Counted from the stretch's first letter, positions 25,768 through 34,935 are shown. The stretch is DNA of 37,097 nt from Desulfobacteraceae bacterium (GCA_027061725.1 JAMOVG010000241.1:1-37097), one strand, 5' to 3'. Numbers and translations: made by a program. Notes: generated by a model not told the origin, from the sequence alone.

Positions 25768-26220
25768 TTACTGCTTTACCAGGAATATCGAGCAGGGCAT
25801 CTTTCGCACCAGGCGTTGGTTTTCGTGGTCGAAGAGGAACTTCTCCACGCGCCCCTCTTCGTGGGCCACCATGATCGCAAGATCGATTTTCTCCCTCTTC
25901 ACCAGTTTAATCACTTCGTTGGTCATGGCCCCCTCGGTGACCAGTTCGGTCACCTTGACGGGATTGTTGAGATCCTGTTGCTCCTCGATCATGCGGTCCA
26001 GTTTTTTGCGGGTCTTTTCGGCCATCAGGCGATACTCTTCCTGGATGGTTCCCAGGGGAATGCACAGGTTCCAGCCGGCCATGCTGAAAGGGTCGGTGAA
26101 AATATGGGCCACGTATAACTCGGCACCCAGCATTCGCGACAGGTCCAGGCCGTATTGAATCGCCTTGTGACAATGGGCCGTGCTTCTGCTGATGACCAGA
26201 ATGCGTTTGATGTCTTTCAT
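25768..26220 (-). CDS. Universal stress protein (UspA family)
   Basis: A 150-residue single-domain Usp: beta-alpha start MKDIKRILVISRS, then the closing strand SIFLVK. The ATP-binding pattern Gx2Gx9G(S/T) of the nucleotide-binding class is lost: the region reads VAHEEGRVEKFLFDHENQRL. It is therefore probably of the non-ATP-binding UspA type. GGAGA precedes its ATG at 26220. A sigma-54 promoter about 90 bp upstream with paired upstream sites suggests control by the NtrC-type regulator encoded at 28070-29437. Confidence 0.9.
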   Translation of the reverse strand: MKDIKRILVISRSTAHCHKAIQYGLDLSRMLGAELYVAHIFTDPFSMAGWNLCIPLGTIQEEYRLMAEKTRKKLDRMIEEQQDLNNPVKVTELVTEGAMTNEVIKLVKREKIDLAIMVAHEEGRVEKFLFDHENQRLVRKMPCSIFLVKQ

Positions 26221-26320
26221 GGTGCTCTCCTTTCTTCACCCGGCCGCGCAACCGGTCGAATGCTTTTCGCGCCGCAGCGCATCAGCGGGTGTTTTGCTTA
26301 TCACCCTGCTCTATTCAATC

Positions 26321-26336
26321 AGCATAAGCCGTGCCA
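26321..26336 (-). promoter_or_regulatory. Sigma-54 (-24/-12) promoter for the Usp gene
   Basis: On the minus strand the sequence is TGGCAC-GGCTT-ATGCT, against the consensus TGGCAC-N5-TTGCW. The invariant GG and GC are exactly 10 bases apart and only one other position differs. It points at the Usp gene, with a predicted start near 26310 and a leader of about 90 bases. An NtrC-type activator is encoded about 1.7 kb away. Confidence 0.7.
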
Positions 26337-26360
26337 GCCGGACGGGCGATGAGCGTTATT

Positions 26361-26377
26361 CCCACATGAGATGTGGG
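26361..26377. promoter_or_regulatory. Perfect palindrome CCCACAT-GAG-ATGTGGG
   Basis: Seven-base arms with a 3-base centre lie 25 bp upstream of the Usp sigma-54 promoter, about -51 to -67 from its predicted start. The element could be a protein operator, or the first hairpin of a small RNA that ends at the terminator at 26434-26459. An AT-rich run follows it. Confidence 0.45.
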
Positions 26378-26414
26378 ATCGATTTGAATTATTTTTTAGC
26401 TATTTATTTCCGCA

Positions 26415-26423
26415 TGTTATGAT
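26415..26423 (+). promoter_or_regulatory. Candidate extended -10 promoter for the kinase gene
   Basis: TGTTATGAT is an extended -10 (TGN followed by TATGAT) on the + strand with no good -35. Transcription would start near 26430 and meet the hairpin at 26434-26459 almost at once, then cross the paired upstream sites before the kinase gene at 26610. If real, expression would depend on escaping that hairpin. Confidence 0.35.
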
Positions 26424-26433
26424 ACGACGATGT

Positions 26434-26459
26434 AAAATCCGAGCTTCGTCGGATTTTTT
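26434..26459. terminator. Bidirectional intrinsic terminator
   Basis: AAAATCCGA (26434-26442) pairs perfectly with TCGGATTTT (26449-26457) around GCTTCG, followed by further T's to 26459. The A-rich left arm gives a U tail on the opposite strand too. No annotated gene ends here, so it terminates either an unannotated short RNA or an aborted leader of the kinase operon. Confidence 0.7.
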
Positions 26460-26480
26460 CAGGCGGCCCCCGGACGGCGG

Positions 26481-26510
26481 GGCAAATTGCCTCGGCCGAG
26501 GCACGGCGCC
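26481..26510. promoter_or_regulatory. Paired GGCA-N3-TGCC sites upstream of the Usp gene
   Basis: GGCAAATTGCC (26481-26491) matches GGCA-N3-TGCC perfectly, and GGCACGGCGCC (26500-26510) matches at all but one position. Centres are 19 bp apart. A 16-bp palindrome, TGCCTCGGCCGAGGCA (26488-26503), overlaps both. They lie at about -176 and -195 from the predicted Usp start, a normal place for enhancer sites of an NtrC-type activator. The same 13-mer pattern occurs at 29455-29487. Confidence 0.6.
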
Positions 26511-26609
26511 GCGCCGACCGCTGTTTTACAGCCCCCTCGATTTGTGATAGGTGTCTGGTGCTGAATTCACTTTCGGCGATAACGATACCAACCTGCCGGG
26601 AAAAGCGCG

Positions 26610-28088
26610 GTGAGAATTGCAACCCGTTTCATGGGGGTCGTTTTTCTGGGAATGCTGCTGCTGCTGACGCTGGATGCCTACCTGTCCGTGCGCCGGGACA
26701 TCTCCCTTTTTGAAAACACCATGCGGCGCAACGGGCTGCTGTTTGGCCGCACCGTGCGTGAGGCCGTGCAGGACGCCTGGCGGCGCGACGGCATGCAGGC
26801 GGCCCTGGCCTTCGTGCGCCGCGTCGGTCGGCAGCCCGACCACATGCGCATCCGCTGGGTGCGCCTGGACGCACCGCCTGGGGATCCGCAAGCCCCCCGG
26901 GTGCCCCCACAAAAGCGGATCTCTGCAACAAAAGGGCAGCCCTTTTCGGTCCGTTGGGAAAACGGCGGAAAGAGCGGCCTGCTGGTGACCTATGTCCCGC
27001 TGGCGGTCCCCGGCGCACCTTCCTGCGCGCTGGAGGTCTCCCAGTCGCTTTCCGGGCTGTACGCCTACATCCGCACGCGGGTGCTGCGGTCGGTCTTTCT
27101 GGTCCTCCTGCTGGCGGCCTTCAGCGGCGTGATGCTGTGGGTGTTCGGCCGCAGGGTCCTCGGGCGGCCCCTGGACGCACTGGTAGCCAAAACCCGTCGC
27201 ATCGGGGCGGGGGATTTTTCCGGCCCGCTGCACTTTCACGGCCACAACGAACTGGCCACCTTGGCCGAGGCCACCAACGAAATGTGCCGCCAGCTGGCCC
27301 GCACGCGTGACGAGCTGCGCGGGGAAACCGAGGCCCGCATCCAGGCCATAGAGCAGCTGCGTCACTCCGATCGCCTGGCCACCCTGGGACGGCTGTCGTC
27401 GGGCATTGCCCACGAACTGGGGACACCGCTCAACGTGGTGTCCGGCCGGGCCCGCATGATCGCCTCCGGAACCCTGTCAACGGAGGAAATGCAGGAAAGC
27501 GCCCGCATCATCGACGACCAGGCCCGGCGCATGACGGCGCTTATCCGCCAGCTGCTGGACTTCGCCCGGCGCAGGCCGCCCAATAAGACCTGCGTCGACT
27601 TGAAGCGCCTGGCCGAACAGGTGCTTCAAGTGCTCGACACGGAGGCGACCCGCAAGAAAGTCCGGCTGGTGTTTCAGCCGGCCAGGGACAATCCCAAGGT
27701 GCGCGTCGACGCTTTTCAGATACAGCAGGTGCTCACCAATCTGGTGGTCAACGCCATCCAGGCCTCTTCCGAGGGCGGCGCGGTTGACGTCCGGGTGAAG
27801 CCGCAGACGCCTCCTTCGAAGGGCGGACCGTCGGAGGTCCGTCGGTACATGACCCTGCAGGTGGAGGACCAGGGAGGGGGCATTTCTCCCGAGGACCTGA
27901 AAAACATCTTCGAGCCTTTTTTTACCACCAAGAAAGCCGGGCACGGAACGGGACTGGGCCTGTCCATCGCCCAGGGCATCGTGGAAGAACACGGTGGCTG
28001 GATCGGTGTCGACAGCCAGCCCGGGCAGGGCACCTGTTTCACGGTCTGGCTGCCAGTGGAGGAAACCCCATGCACGGAAGCGTCCTGA
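26610..28088 (+). CDS. Membrane sensor histidine kinase for the sigma-54 regulator
   Basis: A 492-residue kinase with membrane segments at about 5-24 and 160-179, a periplasmic sensor region of about 130 residues of no recognised family, a HAMP linker (about 180-235), and HisKA with H268 in GIAHELGTPLNVV. ATPase motifs include NLVVNAIQAS, DQGGGIS and GTGLGLSIAQGIV. The architecture is that of ZraS/AtoS-like kinases. It starts with GTG (an ATG seven codons later is possible) and has a weak ribosome binding site. It overlaps its regulator gene by 19 bp. Confidence 0.9.
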   Translation: MRIATRFMGVVFLGMLLLLTLDAYLSVRRDISLFENTMRRNGLLFGRTVREAVQDAWRRDGMQAALAFVRRVGRQPDHMRIRWVRLDAPPGDPQAPRVPPQKRISATKGQPFSVRWENGGKSGLLVTYVPLAVPGAPSCALEVSQSLSGLYAYIRTRVLRSVFLVLLLAAFSGVMLWVFGRRVLGRPLDALVAKTRRIGAGDFSGPLHFHGHNELATLAEATNEMCRQLARTRDELRGETEARIQAIEQLRHSDRLATLGRLSSGIAHELGTPLNVVSGRARMIASGTLSTEEMQESARIIDDQARRMTALIRQLLDFARRRPPNKTCVDLKRLAEQVLQVLDTEATRKKVRLVFQPARDNPKVRVDAFQIQQVLTNLVVNAIQASSEGGAVDVRVKPQTPPSKGGPSEVRRYMTLQVEDQGGGISPEDLKNIFEPFFTTKKAGHGTGLGLSIAQGIVEEHGGWIGVDSQPGQGTCFTVWLPVEETPCTEAS

Positions 28089-29437
28089 TCGTCGACGACG
28101 ACGAGAGCATGTGCCAGATGCTGGAAATGGACCTGCGGCAACGTGGGTTCGAGCCGAAGTGGTGCCTGTCGGCTGACGAAGCCTTGGCCCTGCTGGAAAA
28201 CGATGTTTTCGACGTCATGCTGACCGATCTGAAACTGCGGGGAATGAGCGGCATCGAACTGTGCCGCCGCATGGCCGAGAAGCGGCCGGATATGCCCACC
28301 ATCGTCATCACGGCCTTCGGCAGCATGGAAACCGCCATCGAGGCCATGCGCGCCGGCGCCTTCGATTTCGTCACCAAGCCCATCGACACCGACTTCCTGG
28401 CGCTGGCCCTGCAGCGGGCCGTCCGCCACCACGACCTTCAGGAAAAGGTGCGCCTGCTGAGCATCCGTTCCCGGCAGGTGAAGGCCTTCGACGACCTGCT
28501 GGGCGAATCCGACGAGATGAAGACGCTGTACGGCGAAATCGACCGAGTGGCAGACATCGACGCCGCCATCCTGATCACCGGCGAAACCGGCACCGGAAAA
28601 GAACTGGTGGCCCGGGCGCTTCACAACCGCGGCCACCGCAAATCGGGGCCCTTCGTGACCGTCAACTGCGCGGCGCTGCCGGCCAACCTGATCGAAAGCG
28701 AGCTTTTCGGGCACGTCAAGGGCGCTTTCACCGACGCCAAGGCATCCCATAAAGGGCTCTTTCTGCAGGCCGACGGCGGGACTCTCTTTCTGGACGAAGT
28801 CGGCGATTTCCCCCTGGACCTGCAGGGCAAGCTGCTGCGGGTGCTGGAGGACGGGTCGGTGCGGCCCGTAGGCGCGGATTACCAGACCGAATTCGACGTG
28901 CGCATCATCGCCGCCACCCATCGCGATCTGGAGACCGCCGTGCGCAAAGAGCGCTTCCGGGAGGACCTTTACTTCCGGCTTAACGTCATCCAGCTGGAAC
29001 TTCCGCCTCTGCGCGACCGCGGCACCGACATCCTGCTGCTGGCCCAGCATTTCGTGGAGCATTTTGCCATGCGCTTCAACAAACATGTCACCGGCATCAC
29101 CCGCTCGGCCGCCGACAAGCTGCTCTGCTACCGCTGGCCGGGCAATGTGCGCGAGCTCAAGCACTGCATCGAGCGGGCCGTGGCGCTCACCCGCTACGAC
29201 AAGATCGCCGTGGAAGACCTGACCCCCAGGGTGGCCGCCAGCGACAAGACCAATATCCTAATCCCGGACGACTTTTTCAGCGATCTGCCGCCGCTCGGTG
29301 AGGTGGAGCGGCGCTACATCCTGCACGTGCTCGAGGCCACCGGCAACAACCGTACCAAGGCCGCCCGCATCCTGGGGCTGGACCGTAAGACCCTCTACCG
29401 CAAGCTGCAGGAATACCGGCCCAAGGAAAACGCCTGA
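28070..29437 (+). CDS. NtrC-family sigma-54 response regulator
   Basis: 455 residues in three domains. The receiver (about 3-120) has D10/D11, phospho-acceptor D53 and K103. The AAA+ domain (about 140-375) has Walker A GETGTGKE at 171-178, the sigma-54 contact loop GAFTDA at 218-223 and Walker B GTLFLDE at 237-243. A Fis-type helix-turn-helix closes it (ATGNNRTKAARILGLDRKTLYRKL). The contact loop differs from GAFTGA by one residue, but the key T and F are kept. It is co-transcribed with the kinase. Its gene lies between two sigma-54 promoters, which are its likely targets. Confidence 0.93.
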   Translation: MHGSVLIVDDDESMCQMLEMDLRQRGFEPKWCLSADEALALLENDVFDVMLTDLKLRGMSGIELCRRMAEKRPDMPTIVITAFGSMETAIEAMRAGAFDFVTKPIDTDFLALALQRAVRHHDLQEKVRLLSIRSRQVKAFDDLLGESDEMKTLYGEIDRVADIDAAILITGETGTGKELVARALHNRGHRKSGPFVTVNCAALPANLIESELFGHVKGAFTDAKASHKGLFLQADGGTLFLDEVGDFPLDLQGKLLRVLEDGSVRPVGADYQTEFDVRIIAATHRDLETAVRKERFREDLYFRLNVIQLELPPLRDRGTDILLLAQHFVEHFAMRFNKHVTGITRSAADKLLCYRWPGNVRELKHCIERAVALTRYDKIAVEDLTPRVAASDKTNILIPDDFFSDLPPLGEVERRYILHVLEATGNNRTKAARILGLDRKTLYRKLQEYRPKENA

Positions 29438-29454
29438 ACCATCGCCGGCCGGAC

Positions 29455-29487
29455 GAGGCATTCTGCCGGGACGGGGCAAAATGCCTC
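29455..29487. promoter_or_regulatory. Paired GGCA-N3-TGCC sites upstream of the hibernation-factor operon
   Basis: GAGGCATTCTGCC (29455-29467) and GGCAAAATGCCTC (29475-29487) are near-perfect inverted copies of one 13-mer, each containing GGCA-N3-TGCC. Their centres are 18 bp apart. They lie at about -186 and -168 from the predicted start of the sigma-54 promoter at 29622. As RNA the pair could also fold into a hairpin after the activator gene, but no U tail follows. Confidence 0.6.
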
Positions 29488-29621
29488 GCCGCGACATTGC
29501 CCTCCAATCGGCTGCAGCTCTCCCTACTTCCGTTCCGGCACCCATCATCCAACACACCAACTATCCGTTTTTACTTAGTTTCGCTTCTATCGTGGAGAAC
29601 CCCTTTAATTTCCCAAATAAC

Positions 29622-29637
29622 TGGCACACCTTTTGCT
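29622..29637 (+). promoter_or_regulatory. Sigma-54 (-24/-12) promoter for the REC-HPF gene
   Basis: TGGCAC-ACCTT-TTGCT matches the sigma-54 consensus at every conserved position, with GG and GC 10 bases apart. The predicted start is near 29648, about 60 bp before the gene at 29710. It probably drives that gene and the HtrA protease gene after it. Confidence 0.85.
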
Positions 29638-29709
29638 GGTTTGCACCGGCAGACATTTGCCACAATCCGAGCAGACGGCGTGACAGCGACTCCGCCGGGG
29701 AGGTCGTCT

Positions 29710-30576
29710 ATGGGAGAGAAGACGAGACACGGAACAAACGGAAAGGGGAAACAGCGGACATCCGATGGACAGCACACATTCCGTGTCCTGCTGGCTGACG
29801 ATGACCTTGAGTTTCGCAAAATGGTGGCTTGGTACCTGCGCAGGGAAGGCTTCGAGGTGGTCGAGTGCGCAGACGGATACTGCCTGGAGAAGCACATGGG
29901 GCTCACGGACCTGCCGGACCCCGCCGACCGCTTCGACGTGGTGGTGGCCGACAACCGCATGCCCGGTCCCAGCGGTCTGCAGGTGCTTGGAGCCGCCGCA
30001 CGTTATGAATGCGGGGTTCCATTCATCCTGGTGACGGCCTTCGCCGACGAAAAAACCACCGCCGAAGCCAGGCGCCTGGGGGCCGCCCAGGTGATGTCCA
30101 AGCCCTTCGATATCGAGGATCTGATCGAGGAGGTGTGCCAGATTGCCCCCATCAGCCTGTTCGTCAGCACCCCGGTGTCCTTCCTGGAGGAGGACGCCGG
30201 GGGAACGCCGGGCTTCACCCTCGACATCTCCTACCGGCACCACCACGGGTCCGGGTACATTGCCACCGTCATTCGGCACTACGCCGCCAAGCTCAACCCG
30301 CTGGCCAGGCACATTGACCTCTGCCGGGTGGTCGTCGAATGCCTGGGGCGATCCAGGCAGCCCACCACCCGTTACCGGGTGTGCATTCACCTGGCTACCC
30401 AGGTGGGCCCCGTGGTTGTGGAGCATGACTCCGATATGGGCGCCAGCTTCGAAAACCTGTACCTGGCCATCAAAAGGGCCTTTACCGCTGCCGGCCGGCG
30501 CCTGGAACACGAACTGGGTAAGCACCAGCATCATGATCACCACAGAACGCACCGCAAACCGGCGCTCGGTATATAG
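29710..30576 (+). CDS. Response regulator fused to HPF/RaiA-like ribosome hibernation domain
   Basis: 288 residues. After a short basic start comes a complete receiver domain (about 23-145): D30-D32, phospho-acceptor D81 (VVVADNRMP), T109 and K131. A linker leads to a domain at about 168-270 whose pattern follows the HPF/RaiA (S30EA) family: LDISYRHHHGS, a long first helix, CRVVVECLGRS, YRVCIHLA, PVVVEHD, then ENLYLAIKRAFTAAGRRLE. The tail is histidine-rich (272-281). GGGGAGG at 29697-29703 sets the start at 29710; the frame is open back to 29497. The HPF part should bind the 30S decoding region and silence ribosomes, perhaps switched by phosphorylation. The fold call is from pattern only. 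Confidence 0.8.
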   Translation: MGEKTRHGTNGKGKQRTSDGQHTFRVLLADDDLEFRKMVAWYLRREGFEVVECADGYCLEKHMGLTDLPDPADRFDVVVADNRMPGPSGLQVLGAAARYECGVPFILVTAFADEKTTAEARRLGAAQVMSKPFDIEDLIEEVCQIAPISLFVSTPVSFLEEDAGGTPGFTLDISYRHHHGSGYIATVIRHYAAKLNPLARHIDLCRVVVECLGRSRQPTTRYRVCIHLATQVGPVVVEHDSDMGASFENLYLAIKRAFTAAGRRLEHELGKHQHHDHHRTHRKPALGI

Positions 30577-30635
30577 GCCGCTGTCGCCACAGGCGGTGCC
30601 CAACACCAAAATACAGGAACAAAGGAGAAGGCAAA

Positions 30636-32123
<1,488 letters not shown>

Positions 32124-32142
32124 GGCGTACAAGCGCGGCTTC

Positions 32143-32164
32143 TCCCGCCGCACCGCCGGCGGGA
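32143..32164 (+). terminator. Hairpin after htrA without U tail
   Basis: TCCCGCCG (32143-32150) pairs with CGGCGGGA (32157-32164) around a 6-base loop. No T run follows, so a Rho-dependent end or a simple mRNA-stabilising hairpin is as likely as an intrinsic terminator. Confidence 0.35.
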
Positions 32165-32264
32165 CCGCCCCGGCGGCCATGGGCCTCTCCCCTCCTGCGG
32201 CCGCCGCAGGACAGTGCACATCGAAACACCCGGTAGATGAGAATCCATCCCGGGCGCCTTTTTC

Positions 32265-32293
32265 TTGACAACGCCGTCGATATGCATTGAAAT
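32265..32293 (+). promoter_or_regulatory. Sigma-70 promoter for the ChrB-domain gene
   Basis: TTGACA (32265-32270) and TGAAAT (32288-32293) are 17 bp apart and about 80 bp before the gene at 32372. The -35 is perfect and the -10 matches at four of six positions. Confidence 0.6.
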
Positions 32294-32371
32294 TCCGCAT
32301 ATCCGGCCTCGGTTGGGGGCCGGCGATCTGCTTCATCACCTGGATCCCGGAGTGCCGAAGAGGAGCGCCCC

Positions 32372-32809
32372 ATGAAATGGATTACCCGATCCCACGTACA
32401 CGTCGACCGCGTGGCCTGCCCCTGGCTGATCACCCGCTTCATTGACTCGGATGCCGAGTTCCTGTTCGTACCCAAAAGCTGCGTGCTGGAGGTCGCCGCC
32501 AGGGAAAAAGGTATCGCTTTTGACACACCGGGGGCCGAACTGCACCACCGTGACGGCCTTTGCACCTTCGATGTCATCATCGAAGCGTACGAACTGACCG
32601 ACAAGGCGCTGCTGCGCATGGCACGGGTCATCAACGCTGCCGACACCGACCGCCTGGAAGCCGATCCGCTGGCCGCCGGCTTCGAGGCCATCGCCGTGGG
32701 CTACAGCCTGCGCTATCCAGAAGACCTGCAAAACATTCAGCGGCAGTTCGAGGTCTACGACGCCCTGTACGCCTGGTGCCGGCTGGACGCGGCCCGCGGC
32801 AAAGCCTGA
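32372..32809 (+). CDS. ChrB-domain (chromate resistance) protein
   Basis: A 145-residue protein equal to the C-terminal domain of ChrB. KWITRSHVHVDRVACPWLITRFID, AEFLFVP, a CTFDVIIEAYELTDKALL stretch and DALYAWCRLD are the family signature. The N-terminal DNA-binding part of full ChrB is absent, so it is not expected to regulate transcription by itself. GAGGAG precedes the ATG. It is followed within 10 bp by an MFS transporter gene rather than the chromate exporter gene chrA, so a role in chromate resistance is uncertain. Confidence 0.85.
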   Translation: MKWITRSHVHVDRVACPWLITRFIDSDAEFLFVPKSCVLEVAAREKGIAFDTPGAELHHRDGLCTFDVIIEAYELTDKALLRMARVINAADTDRLEADPLAAGFEAIAVGYSLRYPEDLQNIQRQFEVYDALYAWCRLDAARGKA

Positions 32810-32817
32810 TTCGAGTC

Positions 32818-34086
32818 TTGGCACGGCGCAAAGACACCGCTTCCCCCACGCGCACGGCGCGCATCTCGGGATTCCTGGGTCTGCAGCGCAGCACCGTGGG
32901 CGTGCTGGCCATGGTGGTGCTGGTGGGCATGGGCGAACGCATGGCCGAGCGCTTTCTGCCCATCTACCTGATGGCCCTGGGCGGCGGCGCCGTGGTCATC
33001 GGCCTGCTGCAGGCCATGGACAACCTGCTCTCGGCGCTGTACTCTTTTCCCGGCGGCTACCTTTCCGACCGCATCGGCACCAAGCGCGCCCTGCTGGTCT
33101 TCAACCTGGTTTCCATGGCCGGGTTCACGCTGGTAATCCTGGTGCCGGCCTGGCAGGCCGTGCTGGCCGGGGCGGTGCTCTTCATCTCGTGGTCGGCCAT
33201 CTCGCTTCCGGCCACCCTGAGCCTGATCTACCGGGTGCTGCCGCAGCACAAACGCACCATGGGCGTCAGCATGCACTCCCTGGTGCGGCGCATCCCCATG
33301 GCCCTGGGTCCGGTCATCGGCGGCGTCTTCATCGGCCTGTGGGGCGAACGCGAGGGCGTGCGCCTGGCTTTCGTAGCGGCCCTGTTGATGGCCGCCGTGG
33401 CCCTGATGCTGCAGCAGCGCCTGATCGAGGACGACCGCGGAAAGGCCGCCGAACCCTGCGGACTGGCCCCCGAAAAGAACCCGCTCAAACTGCTGCGGCT
33501 GATGAATCCCGCCATGAAGGGGCTGCTGCTCACCGACATCCTGATTCGCTTCTGCGAGCAGATCCCCTACGCCTTCGTGGTGGTCTGGTGCATGAAGGTC
33601 ATCGCAAACCCGGTGTCGGCCGTGGAATTCGGCCTGCTGACCTCCATCGAGATGGCCACCGCCGTGCTGGTCTACATCCCGGTGGCCTACCTCGCCGACC
33701 GCAGCACCAAAAAGCCCTTCGTGCTGATTACTTTCGTCTTTTTCACCCTCTTTCCCCTGGCCCTCCTCCACGCGCAGTCCATGCAATGGCTCGTGGCGGC
33801 CTTTGTTCTGCGGGGGCTCAAGGAATTCGGCGAACCCACCCGCAAGGCCCTCATTATGGACCTTTGCCCGCAAAACTGCCGGGCCGGCATGTTTGGCCTC
33901 TACTACCTGATCCGCGACACCGTGGTGGCCTTCGCCGCCCTTGGCGGTGCCTTCCTCTGGCAGATCAGCCCGCGCACAAACCTGCTCACGGCCTTCGCCT
34001 TCGGTGTCCTCGGCACGCTGGTTTTCGCCGTCTTTGGCAGCGATATGCCGATTCCACCCGGCGACCGCCCCGCCGATAACGATTGA
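32818..34086 (+). CDS. MFS transporter
   Basis: About 422 residues with about 12 membrane segments. The loop between segments 2 and 3 carries GGYLSDRIGTKRALL, the classic MFS motif A. A second copy-like loop, AYLADRSTKKPFVL, follows the midpoint. The start is uncertain: TTG at 32818 is the first in-frame codon after the ChrB-domain stop, but the frame continues upstream and an ATG at 32911 would remove part of the first segment. There is no clear ribosome binding site, so translation may be coupled to the upstream gene. The substrate is unknown. Confidence 0.85.
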   Translation: MARRKDTASPTRTARISGFLGLQRSTVGVLAMVVLVGMGERMAERFLPIYLMALGGGAVVIGLLQAMDNLLSALYSFPGGYLSDRIGTKRALLVFNLVSMAGFTLVILVPAWQAVLAGAVLFISWSAISLPATLSLIYRVLPQHKRTMGVSMHSLVRRIPMALGPVIGGVFIGLWGEREGVRLAFVAALLMAAVALMLQQRLIEDDRGKAAEPCGLAPEKNPLKLLRLMNPAMKGLLLTDILIRFCEQIPYAFVVVWCMKVIANPVSAVEFGLLTSIEMATAVLVYIPVAYLADRSTKKPFVLITFVFFTLFPLALLHAQSMQWLVAAFVLRGLKEFGEPTRKALIMDLCPQNCRAGMFGLYYLIRDTVVAFAALGGAFLWQISPRTNLLTAFAFGVLGTLVFAVFGSDMPIPPGDRPADND

Positions 34087-34129
34087 AAAAAACTGCCGGG
34101 TATGAATTCCGGCGGCCTGATCGGCCAGG

Positions 34130-34157
34130 TTGACAATAAATGATTGATTTTTATCAT
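34130..34157 (+). promoter_or_regulatory. Sigma-70 promoter for the DnaJ-like gene
   Basis: TTGACA (34130-34135) and TATCAT (34152-34157) are 16 bp apart in an AT-rich gap, about 90 bp before the gene. The match is strong, and nothing like a sigma-32 heat-shock site was seen. Confidence 0.6.
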
Positions 34158-34248
34158 ATGAATGCAATAAATAACGCCCCATGCAGAGGCGTGGAGATAA
34201 ACTACACCCACCGGGCACACGGGTTCCTTTGCGCTGAGGAGATCCGCC

Positions 34249-34935
34249 ATGGCAAAGAGCTATTTCGCCATTCTCGGCATTTCACCGGATGCCAGCATAG
34301 ACGAAGTCAAAAGCGCTTATCGCCGGCTGGCCAAGGAATTCCATCCCGACCGCTGCCCCGGCGGAGACGAAAAATTCTGCCAGATCCAGGAAGCCTACAA
34401 TGTACTGGGGGACAGCCGCCGGCGGCGTGAATACGAAGAAAGCCTGCGCGGCACCCGGCCGGCCCCGACGTCGCGGTTCAGCCGGCCCGGGCCCGAGCCG
34501 CGGCGGTCGATGCGCGTTCGGCGCCAGGCAGAAGACCTGGTTCCCAACCGCTTTTCCGGCCGCTTCGGACCGGGCATCGATGAAGTCCCCAACCGCCGAC
34601 GGCCTTTCCGGGGTCGTCACCGGCGGCAATTCGGTCTGCGAACCGACCTCTGCGTGGAAGTACCCCTCACAGCAGCCCAGGCGCAGCGCGGGGGCCGTGC
34701 GCGGGTCGTGGTACCGGTGCAGGCCGTCTGCCCTGCCTGCCGCGGCGATGGTGAGTGGTTTCTGTTCGAGTGTCCGCGCTGCGCCGGCAGGGGCACCGTG
34801 GACGCCGAAATCCCTCTGTCGGTGCCTTTTCCGGCGGGCCTCGAACACGACTACGACGTGACCATTTCCCTGGACCGTTTCGGCGCGGGCGACATTCGGC
34901 TCAGGGTGACCTTCAGGCCGCCGGGACGCTTCTAG
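34249..34935 (+). CDS. Short DnaJ-like co-chaperone
   Basis: 228 residues. A J domain (about 4-66) with HPD at 32-34 should stimulate an Hsp70 ATPase. It is followed by an arginine- and proline-rich linker (70-128) and a cut-down substrate-binding part. Only two CxxC motifs remain (C161/C164 and C175/C178), half the four repeats of DnaJ's zinc region, with a short beta region after them. It is therefore neither a full DnaJ (about 375 residues) nor a CbpA. GAGGAG precedes the ATG. Confidence 0.85.
   Translation: MAKSYFAILGISPDASIDEVKSAYRRLAKEFHPDRCPGGDEKFCQIQEAYNVLGDSRRRREYEESLRGTRPAPTSRFSRPGPEPRRSMRVRRQAEDLVPNRFSGRFGPGIDEVPNRRRPFRGRHRRQFGLRTDLCVEVPLTAAQAQRGGRARVVVPVQAVCPACRGDGEWFLFECPRCAGRGTVDAEIPLSVPFPAGLEHDYDVTISLDRFGAGDIRLRVTFRPPGRF

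Noticed and set aside
29497-29709. Upstream extension of the REC-HPF gene
   Set aside because: It covers the sigma-54 promoter and has no ribosome binding site, while a strong one lies before the ATG at 29710.
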